Positions 1 to 5,663 of a stretch of DNA of 9,940 nt are shown here, in pieces. The stretch's first letter is position 1. Every line of letters starts with the position of its first letter. The position numbers and the translations under genes were made by a program. The notes below the pieces were generated by a model. That model made no database searches, was not told the DNA's origin, and was given only the letters and a program-made list of their open reading frames with translations. This DNA is from DATKGP01 sp035510775 (GTDB taxonomy: Bacteria > Patescibacteriota > UBA1384 > 2-12-FULL-50-11): the NCBI GenBank assembly GCA_035510775.1, contig DATKGP010000025.1, positions 1 through 9,940 of the forward strand, written 5' to 3'.

Positions 1-901
1 GGGGAGGACCATCGGTAATTAACTCTGGCAGGGCGCCGGCGCCACTGACAACCACCGGCAAACCGGCCGCCATCGCCTCGAGCGGCGCCAGCCCGAAAGA
101 TTCGGAGTACGAAGGCTGGACAAAAACCTTCAGCGAGGCGAAAAATTGACGGTGGTCGCTACTGTCGGCGCCGAGAAACTCCACCCGATTGCCGAGACCC
201 AATCTGCCCGCCAAGGTTTCAAGGCTGGTTCGTTCCGGCCCGTCACCGGCCAGACGAATTTTCAAGTCGGGCCAAGTTTTTATTAAAAGTTGACAGGCCC
301 GAAGTAGTAAGCCGTTGCCCTTAAGGGCGTTCAGGCTGCCGAGCGTGCCGATAACTGGCTGACTGTTGGGCGTAATCGACTCAACTGGGTCGATGGCGTT
401 GTAGATAACTTGGCATTTGGCCGACGGCACAATCTTTTTGGAGACGAGAAAGTCGGCCACGGCATGGGAAACGGCGACAACTTTTTCAGCTCGTTTAGCC
501 ATCTGGCGAAGCAAGTAAAGTTGGGCAAACTGCCGGAGCGGATTTTTCAGCGAGTAATCGGCCGTCCAGAGATGCTCGGTGTAAATTAGCCGGCAACTTT
601 GGTGCTTTCGAAAAATTCGACCGGCAACTAGACCGGCTCGGACGCCGTGGGCGTGGACAATATCTGGCTGAAAACTGGCCATCGTTGAAGCAAGGCTTTT
701 GGCTTGAGCGGTTCGGCCGGTCTTGGGCAGCTCGAAAGTTTTCACGCCTTCGTTTGCCAATTCGTGCGTTAGCCAGCCCGTTGGGCAGAGGCAGGCGATC
801 TCAAACTCCGACCCCAAGGCCTTGGCCAGGCACGACACTTGCACCGGCGCACCGGTTTGTGAACTGTCGGCAATAACAAGGAGAATTTTTCTACTAGCCA
901 T
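1..901 (-). CDS. GT4-family glycosyltransferase, 3' end cut off by the window edge
   Basis: The minus strand is open from an ATG at 901 to the window edge, giving 300 codons with no stop. The N-terminus (MASRKILLVIADSSQTGAP) is a beta strand and loop typical of the acceptor-side Rossmann fold. A central stretch reads DIVHAHG. The C-terminal half has the nucleotide-sugar domain: a GTLGSLNALKG strand and loop, IRLAGDGPER, and the GT4 signature ESFGLAPLEAMAAGLPVV with E267 and E275 as the EX7E pair. GT4 enzymes are retaining transferases that move a sugar from a nucleotide donor to a lipid-linked or polymer acceptor at the inner membrane face. The acceptor cannot be told from sequence. The family is usually about 350-400 residues, so roughly 60-80 are missing. 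It diverges across 50 bp from another GT4 gene, which suggests a surface-glycan locus. No clear Shine-Dalgarno is seen; a weak GGTAAAGAG lies upstream. Confidence 0.93.
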   Translation of the reverse strand, partial: MASRKILLVIADSSQTGAPVQVSCLAKALGSEFEIACLCPTGWLTHELANEGVKTFELPKTGRTAQAKSLASTMASFQPDIVHAHGVRAGLVAGRIFRKHQSCRLIYTEHLWTADYSLKNPLRQFAQLYLLRQMAKRAEKVVAVSHAVADFLVSKKIVPSAKCQVIYNAIDPVESITPNSQPVIGTLGSLNALKGNGLLLRACQLLIKTWPDLKIRLAGDGPERTSLETLAGRLGLGNRVEFLGADSSDHRQFFASLKVFVQPSYSESFGLAPLEAMAAGLPVVVSGAGALPELITDGPP

Positions 902-919
902 AGTCGCTCTTTACCTGAT

Positions 920-948
920 ATTCTACTAGAGAAAGGTATGGCTGAATA
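920..948 (-). promoter_or_regulatory. Possible promoter for the minus-strand glycosyltransferase
   Basis: On the minus strand, TAGAAT (925-920) is a good -10 match. TATTCA (948-943) lies 17 bp upstream but is a poor -35. The predicted transcript would start near 913, leaving about 12 nt before the ATG. The 50-bp gap has to serve both divergent genes, and no convincing plus-strand promoter was found in it. Low confidence. Confidence 0.25.
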
Positions 949-951
949 CAG

Positions 952-2067
952 ATGTCTAAAATAGCGCTCGACGTACGATTCTGGCGGTCCAGTACCGGCG
1001 GCTTGGGGCGTTACAGCCGCAATCTCTTGACCGAGCTTCTGAAAATCGACCAAGAAAACCAGTACACCGCTATCATCACCCCGGACGATCTCAAAGAGTT
1101 TCATTTGGAACAGAAAAACCTAACGAAATTAGTCGTCGACATCCCCCACTTTAGCTACGCCGAACAACTGACCCTGCCCAAGATTTTGAACAAAAAAACG
1201 TTTGACCTGGTTCATTTTGCCAACTTCAATCATCCGTTGCACTACCGCCGACCATTTGTGTTGACGGTTCACGATTTAATTATGCATCTCTTCCCGCCCG
1301 AGCAGTCGTGGATTCGCCGCCAAGCCTACAAGATGGTGGTTAACGATTGTAAGCGGGCCGAAAAAATTATTGTCCCCAGCCAGTCGACCAAAGACGACTT
1401 GGTGCGAATGTTGAAGTTTCCGGCCGGGAAAATTGTCATTACGCCGGAAGGCAGCGAAAGTTTGTTCCGGCTGCACGACAGAAGCGAGATTCTTTCTGTT
1501 CGAAAAAAGCTCCAGCTGCCGGAAAAATACCTGATTTTTGTTTCCCGCTGGGCCAAGTACAAGGGTTTGACGGCGCTCATCGAAGCTTTCGATATTGTCC
1601 GCAAAAAATATCCGGATTTGGGCTTGGTGATTTGCGGCAAGGCTGACAAGCAGAGCCCGGAAATTGCCGAGTTGATTAAAGAAAAACAAGCGGCTGGCGA
1701 GAAAATCATTACGCCCGGATTTGTGGACGATAAAGATTTGGCGGCGATGTACAGCGCCGCGGCGGTCTACGTTCACCCGAGTTGGTACGAAGGTTTTGGC
1801 ATTATGATTCTGGAAGCTTTCGCCAGCGGTGTGCCGGTGGTCACCAGCAACGTTTCCAGCCTGCCGGAAGTGGTCGGTGATGCTGGTTTACTTTGCGACC
1901 CGCGCTCGCCCGAAGAAATCGCCCGCCAGATTGAAAAAATATTGGGTGACGAAAAATTGGCCGAGCGGCTAAAAATGGCCGGACTGAAACGTGTTTGCCA
2001 GTATTCTTGGGCGAAAATGGCCGAGCAAACCCTAAGAGTCTATAAAGAATGCTTAAAGAAGGATTAA
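952..2067 (+). CDS. GT4-family glycosyltransferase (371 aa)
   Basis: This is a complete two-domain GT-B glycosyltransferase of typical family length. The N-terminal domain begins MSKIALDVRFW, followed by the glycine loop GGLGRYSRNL (residues 16-25), DLVHFANFNHPL and TVHDLIMHLFP. The start of the C-terminal domain is marked by IVITPEGS and FVSRWAKYKG. The donor site carries EGFGIMILEAFASGVPVV, with E280 and E288 as the EX7E pair, then SLPEVVGDAGLL. This layout resembles mannosyltransferases of the WbaZ/GtfA kind, but donor and acceptor are not predictable here. A weak ribosome site, GAAAGG at 931-936, lies 15 nt from the ATG, which is long. An ATG at 938 closer to it opens only an 8-codon frame and is not a plausible start. 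The 3' end overlaps the GtrA gene by 19 nt, so the two are probably translated from one message. Confidence 0.95.
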   Translation: MSKIALDVRFWRSSTGGLGRYSRNLLTELLKIDQENQYTAIITPDDLKEFHLEQKNLTKLVVDIPHFSYAEQLTLPKILNKKTFDLVHFANFNHPLHYRRPFVLTVHDLIMHLFPPEQSWIRRQAYKMVVNDCKRAEKIIVPSQSTKDDLVRMLKFPAGKIVITPEGSESLFRLHDRSEILSVRKKLQLPEKYLIFVSRWAKYKGLTALIEAFDIVRKKYPDLGLVICGKADKQSPEIAELIKEKQAAGEKIITPGFVDDKDLAAMYSAAAVYVHPSWYEGFGIMILEAFASGVPVVTSNVSSLPEVVGDAGLLCDPRSPEEIARQIEKILGDEKLAERLKMAGLKRVCQYSWAKMAEQTLRVYKECLKKD

Positions 2068-2429
2068 AGTTTGGAGTAGTCGGGGCGATTAGCACAATCT
2101 TGGATTTTGCTTTTTTGAATCTGTCGCTGCATTTTGGCGCCAGTGTTTTTTGGGCGACCTTTATCGGCTACGCGGTAGGAACAATTAACGGCTACTTTGT
2201 TAATAGCGCCTGGACATACAAACATTTGGAGCAGAAGTCTAAAACCATCGGCCTAACCAAGTACGCTATCATCAGCGCGGTCGGACTTTTCCTAACGGAA
2301 ATTATCGTCAATTATTTGCATGGTTTGGGTTTGATTGTGAACGGCGCTAAACTCGTCGCGGTCGTAATCGTCTTTTTCTGGAACTGGATTGCTAACAGGA
2401 TGTGGACTTTTAAACAAGTTAAAAGTTAG
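2049..2429 (+). CDS. GtrA-family membrane protein (126 aa)
   Basis: This is a small, very hydrophobic protein with four predicted membrane segments, near residues 7-27, 32-50, 72-92 and 97-115. It has the family landmarks: FGVVGAISTILDF at the first helix, an asparagine- and tryptophan-containing NSAWTY before the cytoplasmic loop, and the C-terminal FWNWIANRMWTF. GtrA-like proteins are thought to flip polyprenyl-phosphate-linked sugars across the inner membrane or to assist such transfer in wall and O-antigen glycosylation. Length matches the usual 120-150 residues. It overlaps the upstream glycosyltransferase by 19 nt, which supports coupled translation and a shared job. The upstream enzyme could load the lipid carrier that this protein moves. 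No good Shine-Dalgarno is seen. The last codons lie inside a 7-bp AT-rich repeat. Confidence 0.92.
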   Translation: MLKEGLKFGVVGAISTILDFAFLNLSLHFGASVFWATFIGYAVGTINGYFVNSAWTYKHLEQKSKTIGLTKYAIISAVGLFLTEIIVNYLHGLGLIVNGAKLVAVVIVFFWNWIANRMWTFKQVKS

Positions 2430-2453
2430 AAGTCGAAAGTAAAAAGTGTAAGT
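2416..2453 (+). repeat. Degenerate 7-bp tandem repeat (AAGTNNA)
   Basis: AAGT recurs at 2416, 2423, 2430, 2437 and 2444, exactly every 7 bp, with variable filler. A sixth copy at 2450 is one base out of phase, and another AAGT sits at 2464. The array begins inside the last codons of the GtrA gene and runs into the intergenic region. Its role is unknown; it may simply be slippage-derived AT-rich spacer. Confidence 0.6.
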
Positions 2454-2480
2454 AAAAATTTAAAAGTTTTTAGTAAAGCA

Positions 2481-2512
2481 TTAAGAAAGCGCCCCGGCGG
2501 ATGCCGAGGCGC
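2481..2512 (-). terminator. Rho-independent terminator of the DUF218 gene
   Basis: On the minus strand a 10-bp GC-rich stem (arms 2512-2503 and 2498-2489, one mismatch) with a 4-nt loop is followed by TTTCTTA. It lies 13 bp past the stop of the minus-strand gene. The plus strand has no U-run after the same hairpin, so it should terminate mainly in the minus direction, though it may also block read-through from GtrA. Confidence 0.8.
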
Positions 2513-2525
2513 GAAGAGTGGACTT

Positions 2526-3074
2526 CTAGGTGGGATTTTCCCGTCGATTGGCCAGCCAGCGGAATGGCAAGCTGTGCCAGCGTTCCCATTTAGGATCGTG
2601 GTCGTAGACCCAGTCTAAGATGCAGAGCATCTTCCGGCTATACGGAGCTGGTTCGCCGCTGTCGACGAGGACGATAGGTATCTTCACGCCACAGGCGCGA
2701 AGCGTCTGCTCGGCCATTGATCCATGGTCGGGGTGAGTGACGAGCATTATTCGGCCGATCCCCGCCGGCAGATTAGCAGCTAGATCGACCATATCGCCGG
2801 CGGTGAACTTGGCTTTGGCGCGGACGATGGCAACCCGTTGGATGTGTTCTGGGAAGTACCTATAAAACCACCATCGAGCGCACTCGGCCTCCGAGCTGAC
2901 TATGTCTCGTCTTTCGCCGCCAACGATGGCGGGACGGGAGTCGTTGTCCTTGCTCAGTAGCTCGGCCGCTTTGCGAAGTCGCATCATCCCAACCTCTGAG
3001 GGCGGATGAAAACCATTGACTAGCCCGCGGCCGTTGCCGCAGGTTGGGACGACGATGAGCGTAAAACCGTCCAC
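2526..3074 (-). CDS. DUF218 / YdcF-like domain protein, soluble (182 aa, GTG start)
   Basis: The order of motifs matches the DUF218 (YdcF/SanA/ElyC) fold. R32 is in RLRKAAELL, then come the IVGGE turn at 50-54, the acidic SEAE at 61-64, KFTAGDMVDLA with T91 at 89-99, and LVTHPDHGSMAEQTL at 111-125, where H117 sits in the family's conserved histidine region. Many family members are membrane-anchored proteins of envelope metabolism; this one has no signal peptide or membrane helix and should be cytoplasmic. Its substrate is unknown. An upstream in-frame ATG at 3119 would add 15 residues. The GTG at 3074 is preferred because AGGAGG lies exactly 6 nt before it, and because the extra residues would be read through the leader hairpin and the ribosome site. 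The gene is a single-gene unit with its own promoter and terminator. The family call is good; the function is open. Confidence 0.8.
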   Translation of the reverse strand: MDGFTLIVVPTCGNGRGLVNGFHPPSEVGMMRLRKAAELLSKDNDSRPAIVGGERRDIVSSEAECARWWFYRYFPEHIQRVAIVRAKAKFTAGDMVDLAANLPAGIGRIMLVTHPDHGSMAEQTLRACGVKIPIVLVDSGEPAPYSRKMLCILDWVYDHDPKWERWHSLPFRWLANRRENPT

Positions 3075-3080
3075 ATTCTT

Positions 3081-3086
3081 CCTCCT
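3081..3086 (-). promoter_or_regulatory. Shine-Dalgarno AGGAGG that decides the GTG start
   Basis: A perfect AGGAGG on the minus strand is followed by a 6-nt spacer and GTG at 3074. It contrasts with the weak or absent ribosome sites of most other genes in this window. Confidence 0.88.
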
Positions 3087-3087
3087 A

Positions 3088-3121
3088 TTTTGGTGCGCCC
3101 TTTCGGGCGGAATACCCAAAA
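3088..3121 (-). promoter_or_regulatory. Structured leader hairpin with GAAA tetraloop before the DUF218 gene
   Basis: In the predicted 5' UTR an outer 6-bp stem (TTTTGG with CCAAAA) encloses an asymmetric internal loop. Inside is a 5-bp stem, CGCCC with GGGCG, capped by a GAAA (GNRA) tetraloop. The structure ends one base before AGGAGG. It could stabilise the message, keep the ribosome site exposed, or act as a protein or ligand target; no known riboswitch class is recognised. Confidence 0.6.
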
Positions 3122-3134
3122 GTTTTGTAGCCGA

Positions 3135-3163
3135 ATTATATATGAAAATACGGCGATAATCAA
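3135..3163 (-). promoter_or_regulatory. Sigma70-type promoter of the DUF218 gene
   Basis: TTGATT (3163-3158) and a perfect TATAAT (3140-3135) are separated by exactly 17 bp. The predicted start is an A near 3128, giving a leader of about 54 nt that begins just ahead of the hairpin. Confidence 0.8.
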
Positions 3164-3179
3164 GGACATCAGCCCCTTC

Positions 3180-3208
3180 TTGAGCGGCCGATGTGTCTCT
3201 GCTAGAAT
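3180..3208 (+). promoter_or_regulatory. Sigma70-type promoter of hppA
   Basis: TTGAGC (3180-3185) and TAGAAT (3203-3208) have a 17-bp spacer. An A at 3215 is the likely start, giving a leader of about 26 nt. A purine-rich AGAGGGGAAG follows at 3222-3231, ahead of the ATG at 3241. It is divergent from the DUF218 promoter, with the two -35 boxes about 16 bp apart, so the two may influence each other. Confidence 0.72.
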
Positions 3209-3240
3209 GACTTCAGAGTTGAGAGGGGAAGATTTTTATA

Positions 3241-5253
3241 ATGACAATTGAAAAATACTCGTTGTTTGGCGCGATTTCGGCAGGGGTTTTAGCGGTCTTA
3301 GTTGCGTTTTATTTTGTTCGTTGGATAGCTCGACGATCAGCAGGAGATACTAAAATGCAGGAAATCGCCGCCGCTATTGCCCAAGGCGCCAAGGCCTACT
3401 TGAATCGCCAGTATCGCTTAATCGCCGTCGTGGCAATTATCGTTTTTGTTTTGCTCGGTTTCCTACTCAACTGGACTCTAGCAGCCGGCTTTTTACTCGG
3501 CGCGATTCTCTCGACCTTCTGCGGCTTCATCGGTATGAACATCTCGGTTAGAGCCAATGTCCGGACGGCTGAAGCCGCCAAGTCTGGCTTGAGCAGAGCC
3601 TTCGGGGTGGCATTTAAGGGCGGAGCCGTCACTGGCCTGATGGTAGCCGGCTTAGGTCTACTGGGCACGGCGCTGTTTTACTTGGTTACTAAAAATGTTC
3701 CGGCCATGGTCGGCCTGGCTTTTGGCGGTTCGCTAATCTCGATTTTTGCTCGGCTGGGCGGCGGCATTTACACCAAAGCCGCCGATGTCGGTGCCGATTT
3801 AGTCGGCAAGGTTGAAGAAGGCATTCCCGAAGACGACCCGCGCAACCCGGCGGCAATTGCCGACAGCGTCGGTGATAACGTCGGCGACTGCGCCGGTATG
3901 GCGGCCGATTTGTTCGAAACCTACGTGGTGACGATAGTCTCGGCCATGCTTCTGGGCTCGATTCTGTGGCCGGGCAGCGACCGAGTGGTTGTCTATCCTC
4001 TGGCCTTGGGCGCCGCCGCCATTATCGCCTCGCTTATCGGGATGCTGTTTGTTGGCATTAACCCCAACCAGCCAAATCCCAGCATCACCGCCTCGATTTA
4101 TCGCGGCCTGGCTATCGCCGGTGTGCTAACGGCGGCCGCTCTTTACCCGATTACCCACTACTTGCTTCTAGACACCGGCATTAATATCGGCAGACTTTTT
4201 GGCGCCGGTTTAATCGGCATCGTCGTGACTGCCCTGATGATGGTGATTACCGAGTACTACACCTCAATTAACTACTCTCCGGTCAAGCAAATCGCCCGAG
4301 CGGCCGAAGCCGGCCACAGTACCAACATCATCGCCGGCTTGGCTCTGGCCATGCGCTCGACGGTCTGGCCGGTAATTTTAATTGCCGCCGCCGTTCTCGG
4401 TGCCTATCAGTTATCCGGTCTCTACGGCATCGCCGTGGCCGCATTTTCGATGTTGTCTTTGGCGGGAATTATTGTTGCCATCGACGCCTTCGACCCGATT
4501 GCCGATAACGCCGGCGCTATTGCCAGAATGGCAGGCCTGGGCGAAAAGATTCGAGCCGTCACCGACCAGCTCGACGCTGTCGGCAACTCCACCAAGTCCG
4601 TTACCAAAGGCTACGCGGTCAGTTCGGCCGCCCTAGCCGCCCTAGTAATGTTTACCGCCTACACCCAAGAAATCATCAACCGTGGCCGCTTCATCTCCTA
4701 CGATTTGTCCGAGCCGAAAGTTCTCGTCGGCCTGTTCATCGGCGGTCTCTTGCCGTATCTCTTTTCCGCCATGGCCATCGAATCTGTCGGCCGAGCTGCC
4801 AGCTCGGTAGTAGCTGAAGTCCGCCGCCAATTCAAAGAACGCCGCGGCGTTTTAGAAGGGAAAGTTAAGCCGGACTACGCCCGAGCCGTTTCCATCGTCA
4901 CTAGCGCCGCTCTGAAAGAAATGATTGTGCCGGCCTTACTGCCGGTGGTCATTCCGATTTTAGTCGGCTTCATTCTCGGCCCGGCCGCTTTGGGCGGCCT
5001 GCTCATCGGCGCCATCGTCACTGGTTTGTTTATGGCTTTGTCGATGACCACTAGCGGAGCGGCTTGGGACAACGCCAAGAAATACATCGAAGAAGGCCAC
5101 TACGGCGGTCAGGGGTCGGAGGCTCACAAAGCCGCCGTTACCGGCGATACCGTTGGCGATCCGCTGAAAGACACCGCCGGCCCGGCCATCAACCCAATGA
5201 TTAAAATCGTCAACATCGTCGCCATCCTAATCGTCGCTCTCATTTTGAGATGA
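3241..5253 (+). CDS. hppA: Membrane-bound proton-pumping pyrophosphatase, K+-independent type (670 aa)
   Basis: This integral membrane enzyme hydrolyses pyrophosphate to phosphate and uses the energy to pump H+ across the cytoplasmic membrane. It is full length for the family (about 660-780 residues) and strongly hydrophobic throughout, as expected for some 16 helices. The substrate site is intact: [11 protein letters not shown] (D182, D186, K190, E192), then PEDDPRNPA and [14 protein letters not shown] (D208, D212, D216). The C-terminal motifs DNAKKYIE (D610) and [11 protein letters not shown] (D636, D640, K643, D644) are present. [10 protein letters not shown] places K452 and T455 where K+-dependent enzymes have Ala and Gly, so the enzyme should not need K+. 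Known K+-independent members are proton pumps. S209 replaces the usual Asn in ADNVGDN. It has its own promoter. It would salvage energy from PPi made in biosynthesis, a sensible role in a low-energy cell. Confidence 0.97.
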   Translation: MTIEKYSLFGAISAGVLAVLVAFYFVRWIARRSAGDTKMQEIAAAIAQGAKAYLNRQYRLIAVVAIIVFVLLGFLLNWTLAAGFLLGAILSTFCGFIGMNISVRANVRTAEAAKSGLSRAFGVAFKGGAVTGLMVAGLGLLGTALFYLVTKNVPAMVGLAFGGSLISIFARLGGGIYTKAADVGADLVGKVEEGIPEDDPRNPAAIADSVGDNVGDCAGMAADLFETYVVTIVSAMLLGSILWPGSDRVVVYPLALGAAAIIASLIGMLFVGINPNQPNPSITASIYRGLAIAGVLTAAALYPITHYLLLDTGINIGRLFGAGLIGIVVTALMMVITEYYTSINYSPVKQIARAAEAGHSTNIIAGLALAMRSTVWPVILIAAAVLGAYQLSGLYGIAVAAFSMLSLAGIIVAIDAFDPIADNAGAIARMAGLGEKIRAVTDQLDAVGNSTKSVTKGYAVSSAALAALVMFTAYTQEIINRGRFISYDLSEPKVLVGLFIGGLLPYLFSAMAIESVGRAASSVVAEVRRQFKERRGVLEGKVKPDYARAVSIVTSAALKEMIVPALLPVVIPILVGFILGPAALGGLLIGAIVTGLFMALSMTTSGAAWDNAKKYIEEGHYGGQGSEAHKAAVTGDTVGDPLKDTAGPAINPMIKIVNIVAILIVALILR

Positions 5254-5425
5254 TATTAAACTCGCGGGGGCATCGTCTTTCGAGACCGTCGCGGACGACG
5301 AGCGGGCACGGTGTCGAGCGTGAGCGAGACGAGCGAGGAGGAGCGCGAGGCACGAGGCCACGCTGGGGCCGAGGAGCCGTGTTGAGAAGGGCGACGCTCC
5401 GCATAAGCGAGAAGACAATTTAAAA
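5254..5425 (+). other. GC-rich purine-skewed intergenic element, possible structured RNA or long leader
   Basis: These 172 bp between hppA and the DUF3006 gene hold no convincing CDS. They are far richer in G and poorer in T than the flanks. GAGCG occurs five times between 5300 and 5345 (5300, 5316, 5322, 5331, 5341). Nested complementarity is visible: CACGG 5307-5311 with CCGTG 5377-5381, enclosing AGCGTG 5317-5322 with CACGCT 5359-5364. Upstream are two small hairpins: GTCT-TTCG-AGAC at 5275-5286 and CGTC/GACG at 5287-5297. CTCGC at 5261-5265 can pair with GCGAG at 5407-5411 to close the whole element. No known RNA family is recognised. No hppA terminator with a U-run is seen. Confidence 0.4.
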
Positions 5426-5650
5426 ATGACACCTTCACAACCAACCACTTGGAAAGTTGAAAAATTTGAGAACGGCCAGGCCGTTCTTTCGGGGGGTGGC
5501 CAAGAATTGCGAATCGCCCGGTCGCAGCTAGCCGACGGAATTAAGGAAGGCGAGATCGTGACCGCCGAATTTTTCCCGCTCAAAGACGCCCAAAAACGGC
5601 GCGACAACCTGGCCAAAGCTCTACTTGAAGAGATCTTTAACGGAGAGTAG
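5426..5650 (+). CDS. DUF3006 family small protein (74 aa)
   Basis: The small soluble protein follows the DUF3006 pattern: a short beta-rich start (WKVEKFENGQAVLSGGGQEL) corresponding to the family's 'DRFEG-AVLE' strand pair, then ARSQLADGIKEGEIVTAEFF, and a C-terminal charged helix with RRDNLAKALLEEIFNG. DUF3006 proteins are 60-90 residues long and of unknown function. In Firmicutes they often sit beside envelope or competence-related genes. There is no signal peptide or membrane helix. The ATG at 5426 is the only sensible start: upstream the frame stays open to a TGA at 5321 without ATG, GTG or TTG. No clear Shine-Dalgarno is seen, only a weak GAGAAG about 11 nt away. It ends 13 nt before the VanW gene, so the two are likely co-transcribed. 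Confidence 0.78.
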   Translation: MTPSQPTTWKVEKFENGQAVLSGGGQELRIARSQLADGIKEGEIVTAEFFPLKDAQKRRDNLAKALLEEIFNGE

Positions 5651-5663
5651 GCTTGGGTCAATT

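Noticed and set aside
938..964. An 8-codon mini-ORF overlapping the start of the second glycosyltransferase, as a possible leader peptide
   Set aside because: GAAAGG is only 1 nt from its ATG, the peptide has no attenuator-like codon run, and no hairpin follows it.
1276..1776. Antisense frames of 127 and 166 codons inside the second glycosyltransferase
   Set aside because: Both are antisense to a protein with clear GT4 motifs, with no ribosome site or recognisable domain.
3075..3119. The longer DUF218 protein starting at ATG 3119
   Set aside because: The extra codons coincide with the leader hairpin and the AGGAGG site, and the family-like sequence begins after the GTG.
5227..5661. A 144-codon open frame on the minus strand across the hppA 3' end, the GC-rich element and the DUF3006 gene
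   Set aside because: It is antisense to a family-assigned gene, is Ser/Ala/Arg-rich, lacks domain motifs and a ribosome site, and its openness follows from the GC-rich codon pattern of the plus strand.
5625..5663. A TTG start for the VanW gene inside the end of the DUF3006 gene
   Set aside because: The added 13 residues are not part of any recognisable segment, and the ATG at 5664 directly precedes the charged tail and membrane helix.
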